Shown here piece by piece: positions 45,423 through 57,491 of a DNA stretch of 64,000 nucleotides. Position numbers and translations under genes: made by a program. Position 1 is the first letter of the stretch; the number at the start of each line of letters is the position of its first letter. The DNA comes from Amphibalanus amphitrite (Eukaryota; Arthropoda; Thecostraca; Balanomorpha; Balanidae), in contig NW_024883050.1 in assembly GCF_019059575.1 (NCBI RefSeq), forward strand, positions 62,001 to 126,000, given 5' to 3'. The notes below the pieces were generated by a model. That model was not told the DNA's origin and made no database searches. It saw only the letters and a list, made by a program, of their open reading frames with translations.

Positions 45423-45867
45423 TGCGTCACCGCCTGTGTGACGTCACCTACTGAAGCATACTTCGTTTTCCTGCAGCACGAAATTCGGTGCTGCAGGAGG
45501 CGAAAGTGGCGCGGATTAAAGTTTACCGTCCGATATTTCTTATTGTAAGCGGTTTGTATGCTGTTTTTTGGGTATCATGATCACTCTTTTCGGTGGCACA
45601 TTGCTATTAACCACATTTGAACGCAATTTAAACGTTATTTGAGCGAAAATCACCAGTCCATCCGCGCAACGGTTCGCCGCGTTTGAAATAGGCTGCAGCG
45701 ACGCTCGGCTGCGGCGTGCCGGCGGAGAGTGGGCGGAGCCAGGCGGTTGACGTCACCCAAGTATGACGCACGCAGCACAGATCTATGCTGCAGGGACCCG
45801 AACAGCCCTCTGTAGTTGCAGGCTTGTCGGCTCGATCAGATAGCAAAACTTCAGTGGAGTTGCCTCA

Positions 45868-45988
45868 TAGCTGGATAAGCATTTCAAACATTCGAGTTTA
45901 TTGTTCATTGAATGAGGCAACTCTCAGCAATAAACGAACAGACCATTATGTTGAGTGCACAGTAGGTACATACGGTCATGCTCAGGTA
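45868..45988 (-). repeat. 5' LTR of the gypsy element with adjacent primer-binding site
   Basis: In element orientation the LTR is followed directly by TGAGGCAACTC (45867-45857). This is the exact reverse complement of GAGTTGCCTCA inside the LTR (45923-45913). The usual TGG start of a tRNA-primed site is absent. See the finding on self-priming. Confidence 0.85.
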
Positions 45989-46434
45989 ATAATAAGCTAT
46001 TGGAACAAAAATATCCATGTTCTAATCATTCTCCTTTCACACTCTAAATAAATACTTTTGAAATGCATTTACTAATTAATTTCACAAAAACGGCTTGAAA
46101 TTTTACAACGTCAAAATACTTATTCCAATTTCCACCATGAAACCACCACTATATTACTTGCTTACCGAACCGTGCGCACAGTGCGCGCAGTTTTATCGTG
46201 ACGTCAGAGGGTGCTTCCTCAGGGACATGCCTAAGACATGGATGAGAGATTACTGGATGCGCAACTCCGCCGCTTTGAGCGACACATGTGCGTTCTGCGC
46301 ATGCGCAGGTTCTAGCCACGACGGCGCGGCCAGTCGGCGTTCTGAGCCTATGGAGGTTGGTGGTGCGGCGAAAGAGTTTTAGTTTTTTTTGTGAGCATTT
46401 CATTGAGTTCGTCGAAGAATCGGATATTTTCTGA

Positions 46435-47761
46435 GGTAAGAACACCGGGGCATGCCGGTGAACATATCGGTTCCTTCGTGAAAGTGCTTGAATCGGTGAT
46501 ATTCAAGGGTTTGTAATGGCGTCTTGTTAAGGCTCGTGCGTCGGCTTTCACAGACATCCCATTTTCTTATTAAATTATATCAGATAAATCTGGATAGTTG
46601 AGTGATTCGGAATTTCGAAGCATTCAAAATTGAAATAGGCTCATGAAATAAAAGCTGACTTGCTTCACTTTTAAGTTATTGTAACTCAAAGTATACAGAC
46701 AAAAATGGCGCATGATCACATTCTATTTCCAGTAGGGTGAGGTTCCTAATTCTTATATTTTCATATTTAATGGAGTTTGAATTTAGCTTGAGTTAGCTTA
46801 AATTTATTATTTGTTCATATATGGGGCTTTGAAAACATGTTGTTTAGCATAACTTTTGATATTTTTCCCCCATACATGCATCATTGCATGATTAAATGGA
46901 GAAAGCCAGGCATTAAAATGGCATGTGCATTATACTACACTTTTGAAACATACAAGAAGTCAATGTTGATTGGTTCCCCAGACGTGTAGGAAAATATGTT
47001 TTCCTGCACCTCTAGACGTTTTCCTGCACCGCTCAACATTGACATTTTCCTACACCTCTTGAATCTATGACGTCATGAATGATTTCACATCATGAAGTTG
47101 AAGAGCATCACTTGGCTTCTTATGAATTAATTTTATCAATCATCCACATCCCGATATGAAACTTTGACGCTGTTTTGCAACAAAGCATGTCAGGCTGTTG
47201 TGCTTGTATTGGTTGTGTGGGCGCAATATGACCTTAGTTGTTGACGCGCCCTAAAACCCCAACAAACAAACAAACAAAATTGTCTTTGTTGTATTCGTGA
47301 AAGCACAAGTATGTAGGTACCTACAGGACATCAGACAAGTACAAGACATGATTCAGCGAGAGATATTGGTGATCCCCTATAAGGGCGGTTGCCTTTCCCT
47401 GCGGCCTTGACTTGACTTTGCTTCTTTTCTTGACTTTGGTCAACTTTGCCTCTCTTAATGGTTTAAAAACCGGATCACTGTCCACTTGAAGTCAATTCTT
47501 TCCATGCAATAATTATTGCTCAGCAAAAATAAAATTTCACTAGAAATGTGATGATATTTGAGTGGATTGTTTGCGACTTACCTATGGGAATATCTTACAA
47601 GGGTTACAAATGTTACAAATATTATATTATATCTTACTTCCACAAGTGTTGTGTTGCTGTGAAATCTTCTCCTAATTCTTGTTTTTAAAACAAGTGTTTA
47701 GGTATCTATGCCATGTTTCATCCTAATTTCTTTGCTATTTTTGTTTCAGATCTTGATCAAG
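46435..47761 (+). other. 5' untranslated exon donor, intron and start region of the P transposase gene
   Basis: A good donor CTGAG|GTAAGA follows 46435, and an acceptor TTTGTTTCAG ends at 47749, 12 bases before the ATG at 47762. This suggests a non-coding first exon in the 5' end of the element. The intron holds TTTTCCTGCACC repeats (46998-47060) and, near 47220-47278, a stretch GACGCGCCCTAAAACCCC followed by (AAAC)n that looks like the 3' tail of a SINE or LINE. Confidence 0.45.
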
Positions 47762-50700
47762 ATGGGGAGGGATCATGATGGAAGCTCATGGTGTGGTGCC
47801 ATCAATTGCAGCACTTACAAAAAACGCAATCCTGAGCTGAAGTTCCACAGGTTTCCTAAAGATGCTGAAAGGTAAAAAAGCTGTGCATCTTGATAAATCG
47901 AGATTGTGTAAAAAAATTATATTTAGGGTGCTGAGCTGATGTTCATACATGTTCTAATTATACAAATGGAATGCATTTAAAGTTCCTGGTGGCATTAAGT
48001 ACAAGTAAATTGTAACTTGTGTTTAGTTTTTAACACTTACTGAATGCAGGTCATTTTCGGAGTTTTCAGTATTCCATTAGTTTGGCGCATGTTTTTTTTT
48101 TTTGTGTGGTGGATTCACATGACTGTGCAATGTGTACATGACTTAAGTGTTTTTAAATTCTAATCCATGGGTTTTCTCTCTTGGCAGATGCAAAAAATGG
48201 GTGCAAAATTGCAGAAGAGAGGACCTGAGAAACAAGAGTACAGAGTATTTGTACAAGAATGTTTACTTGTGTTCCCGGCACTTTGAGACTTCACAGTACA
48301 ACACGAGTGGAAAGTACCTTCTGCGCACTGCTGTGCCAACTCTTTTTGACGTGCCTAACCCTCCAGCTACTTTGGCAACAAAAAGAGTTCTGCATGAGCG
48401 CCAAGATCCACCGGCTAAAAAAGCAAAGAAAGGTGAGTTTTCAATGATGAATGCAGGTAGATATATTGTTTTAACTGTGCCTTTGTTGGTGACATGCAAT
48501 AGTGTTGTTCAGTTCAAATATTGACCTAGGTCAAAGGCCAGGTCAGGTCAAAGTTGGTCACGTTGCTTATCACAAACATCTCAAACCATCTTATGTCTGT
48601 TTTAATTGTTTGAAGTCGTCTGTACGCAAATCCGAGCAAGTTTTTGTTCTCCATTGACTTGTAATGGGGAGGTCACAAATTTGACCTGATCTTAGGTCAT
48701 GAATATAAAAATCTGAGATGTACATTTCGTAGATCCTGCTACCCTTATTAAATGCAGGAAATTTCACAGTGACATTCATTGAGCTCATTTTGGAAAAATG
48801 TCGGGTCAGGTCGCTGGCTCAAGTTAACCCGCGTCACGCTGGGGGGGGGGGGGCGTTTGGACGCCCCCTGAGGTTTTTCGCGAATATCTCACAACGGCGG
48901 CGCGGAGCGCCGCCGTTTTTGGCACACCTTATCATGCATCTTTTCCGGACATTGTGTGAAAATTTCAGACGCTTGTCATCTCAGGTCAGATCTCTGAACC
49001 GAGTTAACCCTCGCCCGTCCTCGGCATTCTGCCACCTTCGCCGGTCCAAGGGGGGGGTTGGTACGACCCCCCCTGCCGTTTCGAAACGCGTCGTGGTAGC
49101 GCTTCGCGAAAAAACCAGCGTGTTGCTCTCGACGAGATCTCGCGATTGAGCACAACTTTTTTGACCCTAGGTCAATATTTGACCTCGTTATGGCAGGTCA
49201 AAGGTCAAATTTTCGGAAAATCGACATTTTTTCAACTTTGCGCATCGCTAGCGGCGCCGCTATTGCCGATATCGACGTGTGGTCTTCACTAACGTGTTCC
49301 TTAATGAATATGGAGCAATTTGGTGTATAGTTTATCTACATTTACCCAATAGATTCCGCGGCAGAGCGCCGGGAAGCCGGCCGGGTCACATCCGCGGCCG
49401 GGTGGCCGAAAATGCCGTCTGACAGTTGGGGTCGGAAACGTGTTCTAACCCGTCGGTGACCTCTCCACGGCCCTGAAACACTCAATAAACCAAGTGTCTG
49501 AGCTTTATTTGGCGTCAGATTCAAATTCAGGACAAAAAATTACCCCCGGTAGGTCAGACTGCATGAGGTCACCAGTGGTCACTGACCTGACCTTGACCTG
49601 ACCTTGACCTTACATGGGTCGCCGGAGGTTGTGTCAGTGTCATGCCAGTCACTTTTGACCCAAACAATGCCAAAGCGTAGCCAACATCGTCGTTAAAAGC
49701 ACGAAAAACTACGATTTCGTGCAAAAACGTCCTGACTTTGTTCCCTTTATGACGTCATAGCTCCGTGACCTGACATGACCGGGTCATTTTTTTCGCCAAA
49801 AGTTGCGCAAAGGATGCCCCATTGGGTACCCAAAGTTTCAGCGCGATCCTCCAAGCGGTTTGGCATGCAGCTGAGAAAAACCTCAGGGGGGGTTGCATCA
49901 ACCCCCCCGGACCGGCGAGGGTTAAGTGACACGACCTCTGAAAAACTTTCAACATGTGCCCAAGCTACAACTGTTGACCGACCACTTTGATACTTTAAGC
50001 ATTGATTACCGTGACAGTACCTACAAAATGTATATCTTGGATTTTCTTTATCTGTGACCTAAGGTCAGGTCAATTTTGTGACCTCTCCATTATAAGTCAG
50101 TGGGGGAAAATTCAACTCATTCTGATGTGCGTCAAAAGCGTCCCAAACAGCCAAAACCATGCTAAAAGTAGTTTCCCTTGGTAATTCAAGCCCACAGGTG
50201 TGTCCATGACCTGTGCAATGCTCATTGGAGGTCATGTGACGTCATCACAGGTCACCAACAGTTTTTGGGCAATAACTTTTGATTTGAAGGACCCCTGCCA
50301 GATTCCGAACCTTCCAGTGCCCGCCAGGAATAGGGTCAACCCGTCATATTTCACGATATAGTACTAACACGCTTCGCTACCCCGCCCTTTGCTGCAGAGC
50401 CTGCTGGACCGTGCATGGACTGGTCATCCATGGACATTGTCTTCTCGCCTGAGGCTGACCTCGGAGCAGAGGAAACTGGAGATGGCGAACGTGTTGCGCC
50501 TTCTGCATCGATTTCGCCAAGTGATGATGGAGACTGTGACGCGGATGCAACCGGTGAGGAGTCCAAGGAAAATCACCCTGTGTCATCTGAGACGAAGGCT
50601 GCTCAATCTAAGCTGAACAGATACCGGTGTGCGATGCGGCGCTTGCGTTTAAAACGTCAGGCACTGGAAGGCCGGTTGGCGGATAGCAAACCAAAGAGCG

Positions 50701-53394
50701 TGAAAGATGTGCTGGACTTCACGGCTGGGATCTTAAGTCCACAGCAGCAGCGGTTTTTCAAAAATCAGCTGGAAATGACGAATGTCAAGGCGAAGGGCAG
50801 ACGTTTCACTGACGCCCAGATCATGGAGAGCCTGGCTATCTACTACCAGGGAGAAAAGGCCTACAAACACTTGCAGAAAACGTTTGTGCTGCCCAGTGTT
50901 CGCTGTCTGCAAAAGCGTATTGAGATGATCCAGTTTAAGCCTGGCTTTCAAGACTGGATACTCTCGGTGATGCAGGAGAAGTTCCGTGAGGCCCCAGAGC
51001 ATGAAAAGCTTGTCGTGCTGTCATTTGACGAGATGCAGGTGCGACCCAACCTGACATACTTGGCTCATGATGATGTCATAGAAGGAATAGAAGATTTTGG
51101 GGAGCTGGGGAAATCTGCGAGGAAGGCCGATCATGCATTGGTCTTCCTAGCAAGAGGTCTGACTTCGAAGTGGAAACAGCCTGTAGGATACACTCTAAGC
51201 CATGGTCCTACTCCCGCATCTGTCCTCCGTCCTCTGCTGGAGGAGTGTATAAGGAAGCTGCGGCTCGCTGGATTTACTGTGGCATGCGTGGTTAGTGATA
51301 TGGGTACGCCTAACCAGGAGCTCTACTCAAAGCTGGGCGTTTCTGCAGCAGCTCCCACATTCGAATTGGACGGAGTAGAGGTAGTCTGCATACACGACGT
51401 GCCGCACCTCATCAAGTGTCTGAGGAACACCCTCATGAAGCATGACATCCTCGTAGATGACAAGAGGGCCTCTTGGTCTCACGTGACCGAGTTCTTCGAA
51501 AAGGACTCTCAAAGGACGCTGAGCAGCGCTCCGAAGCTCACCCGGAAACACGTCGCTCCCAACAACTTTCAGAAAATGAAAGTTCGGTACGCCGCCCAAG
51601 TGCTCAGCCGCTCCGTAGCTGTTGGCATCTCGCTGTACAGCGCATGCGGTAAGTGGCGGTTCCTGACTGTAAACTTTAGTAGGCCAAACTCAAAACTAAA
51701 ATAATTGGTGACTGGAATTAGCTCGTTAAATCAAACACCAATGAAATATTGTGAAACTTACCATATTTTCATAGACTTAATGCTCCCTTATTTAATGTCC
51801 ACCGAAGCACATACTCACCTAACGGTCATTTGGCAATGGACTGGTTGCCTGTCAGTATAACAGGTGAATATTTAATTATTCTTAATAACTATTTTTCGTT
51901 TACTTCTGTCGTGAAGTGATTATAACATTTATGCTGGTAATATAGTTATTATTATATGTGTTGGCAGGCATGTTGGGGAGTGAGACCGGATCGGAGACCA
52001 GGACTGCTGATCCTGAGGACACGGCGGTATTCCTACAGCGCCTCAACGACACTTTTGATGTGCTTAACTCCAGCACCTTCAAAGCTGCTAACCCGATGAA
52101 GGAAGCCATCAGTGGGAGAAACATCGAGGACAGGAGACGCTTCCTCCAAGATACATCCGCGTGGCTCGGAAGATGGAATGTGCAGGTAAAGACTGACGTT
52201 GGGCGCGATGTTCGGCTCCGCATTGTCAATAACATTTATTCACAGCACACGTCTTCCAATTCGTAACATTTTTATTCGCGTGTCTGCTTCATAAGTCCTC
52301 GAACGAGATCAAAGACAGCTATTTTAGGTACATCTTGAGATCAAAGACCTGCTGATGTGACACCGTCGTTTCGAAATTTTCACAATTTTCGCCAAATCAG
52401 TTTTACTGCATGGATTTTGATATGTCGTTTTGTTAGGATTTTATCGCCTTGATTATGAGGCCGTATTGAACCGTTATTATCATAAGTGGTTTGTATGCAG
52501 TAACTTTTTTATTGTAATTGTGATCATTTGTGCCTTCAGGTACCGTCGGTGCGTGGTCTGCAGCTCACCATCGCTGGCGTTCTATCGCTGTGGGACACCT
52601 ATGGTGGACGGGTCCTGCAGTTCATGCTGACTCGGCGCCTCAACCAGGATGCCTGTGAGAATCTCTTCTCAGTCATTCGGTCGAGAAATGGACAAAATGA
52701 TCTGCCGGATGCCAGTAAGTTTCGAATGGCCCTCCGTAAGACGGTGGCAACGAACATTCTTGCGCCACCGACCGCGAACTGCGAGCCAGATGGCGACACG
52801 CTCCTCACCGTTGTGACGTCAGTGTCCCGCAGGGTGAGGTGCAACCTCACGCAAGTGAAAGTGTCCTTAGCGAACTCCGAGCCAGTTGACGTTTCACTTG
52901 CACCGATCGATGCTACGATGTCGAACATTTTGACGTACGTCGGCGGCTGGGTGTTGCGACGTGGTGCGGAGAAACATGCCTGTGTTCAGTGCTCTGCTGT
53001 GCTCGCAAAACCCGATCCTTTGGTGTGTTTTGAACGGGAGATGATGTGTGGACTGAAAAGCTTTACCGGTGCATCAGAAGTAGACGCCGGAAGCCTGGTA
53101 AAGCCCACACAGGGCTTTTACGAGATTGTCTCGTACGCTTACCGCGCTACCCAAGTCCTGTGGCCGGCTCTATTCACAAAGTCGGGAATGCTGTCGGTAA
53201 TCTTAAACCGTGTCATGACTTCGCAGCCGGCGCTAGATCTATTGGCCTTGCTGTGCGATAAGAATGCATTGGTTTTCATGATCACCCTTTTCATTCGCCT
53301 GAACCTGTACAGGCTCTGCAAACAGGGATCCTCTGGGCGAGCGCCTGCGCAGAAACAAAACAGGAAGCTGCTCAAAGTCACATCTCGAGTGTAG
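47762..53394 (+). CDS. THAP-domain P-element transposase, five coding exons
   Basis: Coding exons are 47762-47871, 48188-48432, 50398-51648, 51968-52185 and 52540-53394. All junctions are GT-AG and in phase, giving 892 residues with no stop; human THAP9 is 903 and Drosophila P transposase 751. Residues 1-90 form a THAP zinc finger: Cys11, Cys16, Cys65, His68, with Pro32, Trp41, Phe69 and the closing AVPTLF box (85-90), used to bind the element's DNA. A basic, coiled-coil-like stretch follows (about 190-215). The RNase H-like catalytic core shows FDEM (Asp about 329), VSDMGTPNQ (Asp about 419), DVPHLIKCLRN (about 452) and NQDACENLFS (Glu about 648), matching the P/THAP9 pattern. The C-terminus QKQNRKLLKV fits the family. 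It acts in the nucleus to cut and paste the element. Intron 2 is unusually large and transposon-filled. Whether all introns are removed in the germ line is unknown. Confidence 0.9.
48433..50397. repeat. Transposase intron 2 filled with AGGTCA-rich TTAA elements
   Basis: From about 48515 to 50340 the intron is AGGTCA/TGACCT-rich DNA of the same kind as T1-T4. One element starts at TTAA 48824-48827 with CCCGCGTCACGCTGGGGG and a G13...GGACGCCCCC hairpin. Its right end was not found before the exon at 50398. Element T6 (49008-49921) is nested in it. The host reading frame is untouched because the insertions lie between donor and acceptor. Confidence 0.65.
49008..49921. mobile_element. TTAA-flanked element T6 in the transposase intron
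   Basis: TTAA at 49004-49007 and 49922-49925. The left end CCCTCGCCCGTCC and the right end (inverse CCCTCGCCGGTCC) match but for one base. Each is followed by a hairpin: GGGGGGGTTGGTACGACCCC near 49050-49075 and GGGGGGGGTTGCATCAACCC near 49886-49908. It is 914 bp with no coding. Confidence 0.82.
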
Positions 53395-54480
53395 TCAGAT
53401 AGTGGGGTGACGAGCAGGGCTGTGCCATCCTTTTCAATGATCTCATTTTCATTTCACTAGGCTGAACAGTCGCTCTTGCAGTGATGGTTGTGCAAGCTCG
53501 ATGTCGAAAGTTTTTTTGCATGTGTCTAAATGTGTGTATACTATATAGCGTGACGGCAGGCTGACACGTGTGCGCGCGCGTGTATGCTTGTGTATATGTA
53601 GATGCGAGTGTACTGAGGGTGTCGCTGGCGGTTCGACCTCCGCTGTCAGTCCCCACGTGTGTGGTGTGTCATGGGATGATTTCTGACGTCATCGGTCGGG
53701 GTGCGGCGTCTTGGGCTGATGTGCGGCGTAATGGGGTGATGCGCGCTGCCGTCGAGAGTCGCCGTGTGCGGGCGAGATGACAGTGATTAGAGATGAAACG
53801 GGAGCCAGCCGCTCCCGTTTCCCTGTGCTGCACCGCTCCCGTGTTGCTGGGCCGCACTGCGGCGCCTCGCGGCTCCAGTGGCTGTATTCGGGACTCCGCC
53901 AGGCCCCAGCGACGGTCTCGCGAACCATCTGCAACCGAGTGGCACGATCGTGGACCGGTATGGACTCCACACTGGATCGGGCGTCCGCCGTCCTGCGCGT
54001 GGGCTGAGCTCGGGCCGTTTGTGTCAGTGTGTGGGTGCGTGAGGCGCGCTCTCCGCGGACGGAGAGACGAATCTCGTGTCCAAATGACTGGGCTGACTGG
54101 CGTATCGTAAGTGTATTATCGTCAAAGGATACAATGAACAAACTAATTGATCATGATCAATCACTGAACGTCTTTTCGGGCTTTCTGTGCCCACTGCAGA
54201 TTTTGAGTGGCGGGTGAGGGGGAGCATGCAAGCCAAGCCCATCCAATTCCTCTTCCAACTCCCGTCCGTATTATACTGGGACTTGGTTTGTAAATGATCA
54301 GAAAACAGATATGGGCATCACTTGTGCCATGTTGTAACATTTTTCAACCCAAAACGCCTAAAAATATTCGCGGAACATATCCCCGCCATTACGCTTTACA
54401 CTGCGGCCCACCGCGCGTCGTGGCTAGGTTTAGTTCATCTGTTGGCCGCTAGGTGGCCGCGCTGGTCGCTGACATCAAAG
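53395..54480. other. 3' flank of the P transposase gene
   Basis: About 1.1 kb between the transposase stop and the right terminus of the P element. It is GT-rich near 53560-53670 and GC-rich near 53800-54060. Open frames on both strands near 53689-54141 have no recognisable domain. This probably holds the 3' untranslated region and subterminal transposase-binding sites. Confidence 0.4.
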
Positions 54481-56095
54481 GGGCCGACGCCGAGACTCGC
54501 ATCCATATATCTCTCATCCATGCCTAAGAGCTGGACTTTTTGCACGCGTTCCCCGCCAGGGGGCGCCACTGAGGAAGCACCCTCTGACGTCACGATAAAA
54601 CTGCGCGCACTGTGCGCACGGGTCTGTAAGCAAGTAATATAGTGGTGGTTTCATGGTGGAACTTGGAATAAGTATTTTGACGTTGTTAAATTTCAAGCCG
54701 TTTTTGTGAAATTAATTAGTAAATGCATTTCAAAAGTATTTATTTAAAGTGTGAAAGGAGAATAATTAGAAGAACATTGATATTTTTGCTTCAATAGCTT
54801 ATTATGTGAGACATGATCGGTACTAACGGGTACTTCTAAGAAGTAGTGAAGAAGTACCAAACAGCCTGCTCGGCTACGATCGTCAGCTGTCCTTTGGAGC
54901 TGGACTTCAACGCTGTAAAAAAAATATGTGCTGAATTAATTTTTAGTTTCACCAAAATATAAGCAATTTATCATTTCTTTTTCACTTTAAAGAAACGGAT
55001 GAAATATATTTTCACATCCATGATCAAAAGTTATCACTTTTGTAATTTTTGTTGAGTGAAGAGACATGTTGCTAGTTCTGACAATATAAATTATTAATTA
55101 AAAAAACGAAATGCGACGGTAAGTATCTGCTACTAAATTATCACTTTAATCAAATACATGGAGAATCTTGCTACCATTGCTTATAAAACGTGCTTATCAA
55201 TGCACAAATGTTTTATTTCAGACAAGAAGGATTTATTTGCCTGAAGTCTTGCGTCATGTGCTACTGCTTTGATTCCAAAGACGCTCTCCGGGTCGGGGTA
55301 ATTTAGTTCTTCATCGATCGATAAGAGATTTTGATTCCATTGATATCCAAATTGATAAGCTCGGCACCATGGAGTAAGGGCGTCCCCACAGGGGTGACGC
55401 AGGAAATATGAATGGCGTTTACACCGACAGTAGTTTCCCACAGCCGGCAATGGGAATCTCCTGTCGGTGTAAACGCCACTATAGTCCCATCCAACTCAAA
55501 CACTGGGGAATATCCCCGCACTTTTGAGGACGGAAATCTATGGACCTGCTCGAAAAATAGTGGATAAAATACGGCGAGCTTTCAGTTTTATGGTTGGGTC
55601 TCCCTTCCGAGGCACATATTCACGGAGGATATTGGGTCATATTCCCCCGGCGTCCTGATGATCGACGCCCAGCTCAACGTCGAAGGCGCCCTGATACGCG
55701 GCACTGCTATCTGTGAAGGTGCCCAGGTTGCTGCCGCTCGAATTTTGGTCGCCTACTTAACAAAACCTCCGTTGGTGCCATCTCAGTTTCCTCGAGGTCA
55801 GGCAACCTTCACACGCCGTTGGCTACCTTGGCTGGCCGGCGACTCGTTCCCCTCGTGGCGACGCTCTTGACATCCAGTCAAAAGTTGGAGTGGCTGGCGC
55901 CCCCAGTGGGGGCCGGGGAAGGGGCAGTGGGCCTCCACGTTGCTCTCTTCCCGAGCCTATGGTGACTTGGCTCAACTCTCCTCAATAGAATATGGATTCT
56001 GCACGCTGTATTAACATGGGCGTAGACACCACTACGGACAATACGGACAGTGGGTGTGACAATTAGTAGTGCCATTCATATAGAGGGTGTCATAT

Positions 56096-56641
56096 ATGAG
56101 CGGAGAGGCAACAGTACAGCTGAGCGGAGAGACAACATTAAAACAACAGTACAGCTGGCGTTGCATGGAGCTGCAGGCAACCGGACAGCGGAGGCTTGCG
56201 AAAAATAAACAATTCGTCACTTCAACGTATAAACAATAGTATAAAAAGCAGCATAAACACATATTCTCATGGTCGAGCCCATGCACTAGCGGCTCACGGC
56301 GGGCACAGGCACGCAGTGCGGTAGCGGTGCCGGATCACACGTCATGGGCGCTGTCTCAGCATAGGTTGTTATGAGCGGAGAGGCAACAGTACAGCTGAGC
56401 GGAGAGACAACATTAAAACAACAGTACAGCTGGCGTTGCATGGAGCTGCAGGCAACCGGACAGCGGAGGCTTGCGAAAAATAAACAATTCGTCACTTCAA
56501 CGTATAAACAATAGTAAAAGCAACATAAACACATATTCCCATGGTCGAACCCATGCACTAGCGGCTCACGGCGGGCACAGGCACGCAGTGCGGTAGCGGT
56601 ACCGGATCACACGTCATGGGCGTTGTCTCAGCATAGGTTGT
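56096..56641. repeat. Two tandem ~275-bp repeats in C
   Basis: Inverted copies of the unit described for A (275 plus about 271 bases). One unit fewer than in A and B accounts for the shorter length of C. Confidence 0.88.
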
Positions 56642-56805
56642 ACGCAATCTAGTTGAAGCCTAAGAAGACGGCCAGTGGGGTCTCACTGCTGCTGAGGCGA
56701 CCTCGGAGACGATGCGTCGCCCCTCCTGTCGGCGACCTGCGGTGAGCAGGACTCCAGATAGCTGTCTGGCACGTTGCCGACACTGCCAGACGCTGTCAGC
56801 AGGCC

Positions 56806-57491
56806 TCACTGCTGCAAGTGATGTGCAGATGGATGCCAGGCGACTTCGTCTGCAGGCGATTCCGGAGACCGCGGCCTCACCAGGCAGTACCACCTGCATC
56901 GCCATGTCGGTGTTTCTAGAAATGGAAAAATAACAGTATCGGTGAAGGACAAGCAATACAATGAATTCTGTTTTCCTCTCTTGCAGGTATACGTAATCTA
57001 CAATTATCATTGTTCCTATTTCATTCAACTGAACCTGAAAATTCCATATTGGCACATTGTTTGACTAAATTTGTGTAGTTGGGAACAGGGGCGACGCTAC
57101 GGTGCGATGACTGGAGGGGACATTGACCATTTTGGAGGGGACGAGGACCATTTCAAGTCGATTCTTTCCATGCAACGCCATAGGCGTAATGTTAAAATTT
57201 TAAAAAGTGGAGGGGACGAGATCCCCTCCGTCCCCCCCTGTGGCGACGCCCTTGGTTGGGAAGCAGATTGTTTGAAATACATGTTTGGCTGAACAGTGCA
57301 GAAAATATTTCATTGATCACTATAGCTGCAACAAAAATACTGAGACAGAAAACATTTGCGCTTACCTGGCTCCTTAGTCAGTCCCGCACAACGGAAGTGG
57401 TACCATTTATCACAGCCATCGCATCCGACCATCGGTGCTGCACTGATGCTGCTGCACTCCCCACATTCCCAGTACCTTAGGAGCGTCTTGG
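56806..57491 (-). pseudogene. Captured PHD-finger gene fragment, copy in C (best preserved)
   Basis: Minus-strand exons 57491-57366 and 56915-56806 match A and B, with the same splice words and stop. The residues VGCDGCDKWYHF and CAGL keep every expected ligand of exon one: it has neither the lost Cys of B nor the extra Cys of A. The alternative frame in the second exon, starting MAMQVVLPGE and running about 80 residues, is also open in all three copies, so the reading frame after the splice is not settled. Confidence 0.72.
57086..57254. mobile_element. hAT MITE in the PHD intron, copy in C
   Basis: Inverted relative to A and B, flanked by GTTGGGAA (57078-57085, 57255-57262), the inverse of TTCCCAAC. 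Slightly shorter because the G run is shorter. Confidence 0.88.

Larger units (their letters stand above)
38711..45988 (-). mobile_element. Gypsy-type LTR retrotransposon with 121-bp LTRs
   Basis: Two direct repeats of 121 bases (38711-38831 and 45868-45988) differ at one position and are flanked by ATAAT (38706-38710, 45989-45993). Copies B and C show the uninterrupted target CACATAATAAGC. Coding is on the minus strand: gag, protease, reverse transcriptase, RNase H, integrase in that order, which is the Ty3/gypsy arrangement. The LTRs begin TA and end TA rather than TG...CA. An AATAAA lies in the LTR. A G-rich purine tract (GTGGGGGCA) precedes the 3' LTR. The near-identical LTRs imply recent insertion, yet pol is broken twice. 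Confidence 0.9.
46237..54522 (+). mobile_element. 8.3-kb P-superfamily transposon, apparently autonomous
   Basis: Termini CATGGATGAGAGAT and ATCTCTCATCCATG are inverted; a second inverted word, GGATGCG/CGCATCC, follows a few bases inside. The flanks repeat CCTAAGA (46230-46236, 54523-54529), which is part of the terminal repeat of element C. This 7-base duplication is close to the 8 bases of Drosophila P. The element encodes a THAP-type transposase with an unbroken spliced frame. Apart from TTAA-type insertions in an intron it seems whole, so it could be a source element. Confidence 0.9.

Noticed and set aside
53689..54141. 150-codon minus-strand frame downstream of the transposase
   Set aside because: Arg/Ser-rich composition, several competing frames in the same GC-rich stretch and no domain. 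More likely the 3' region of the P element.
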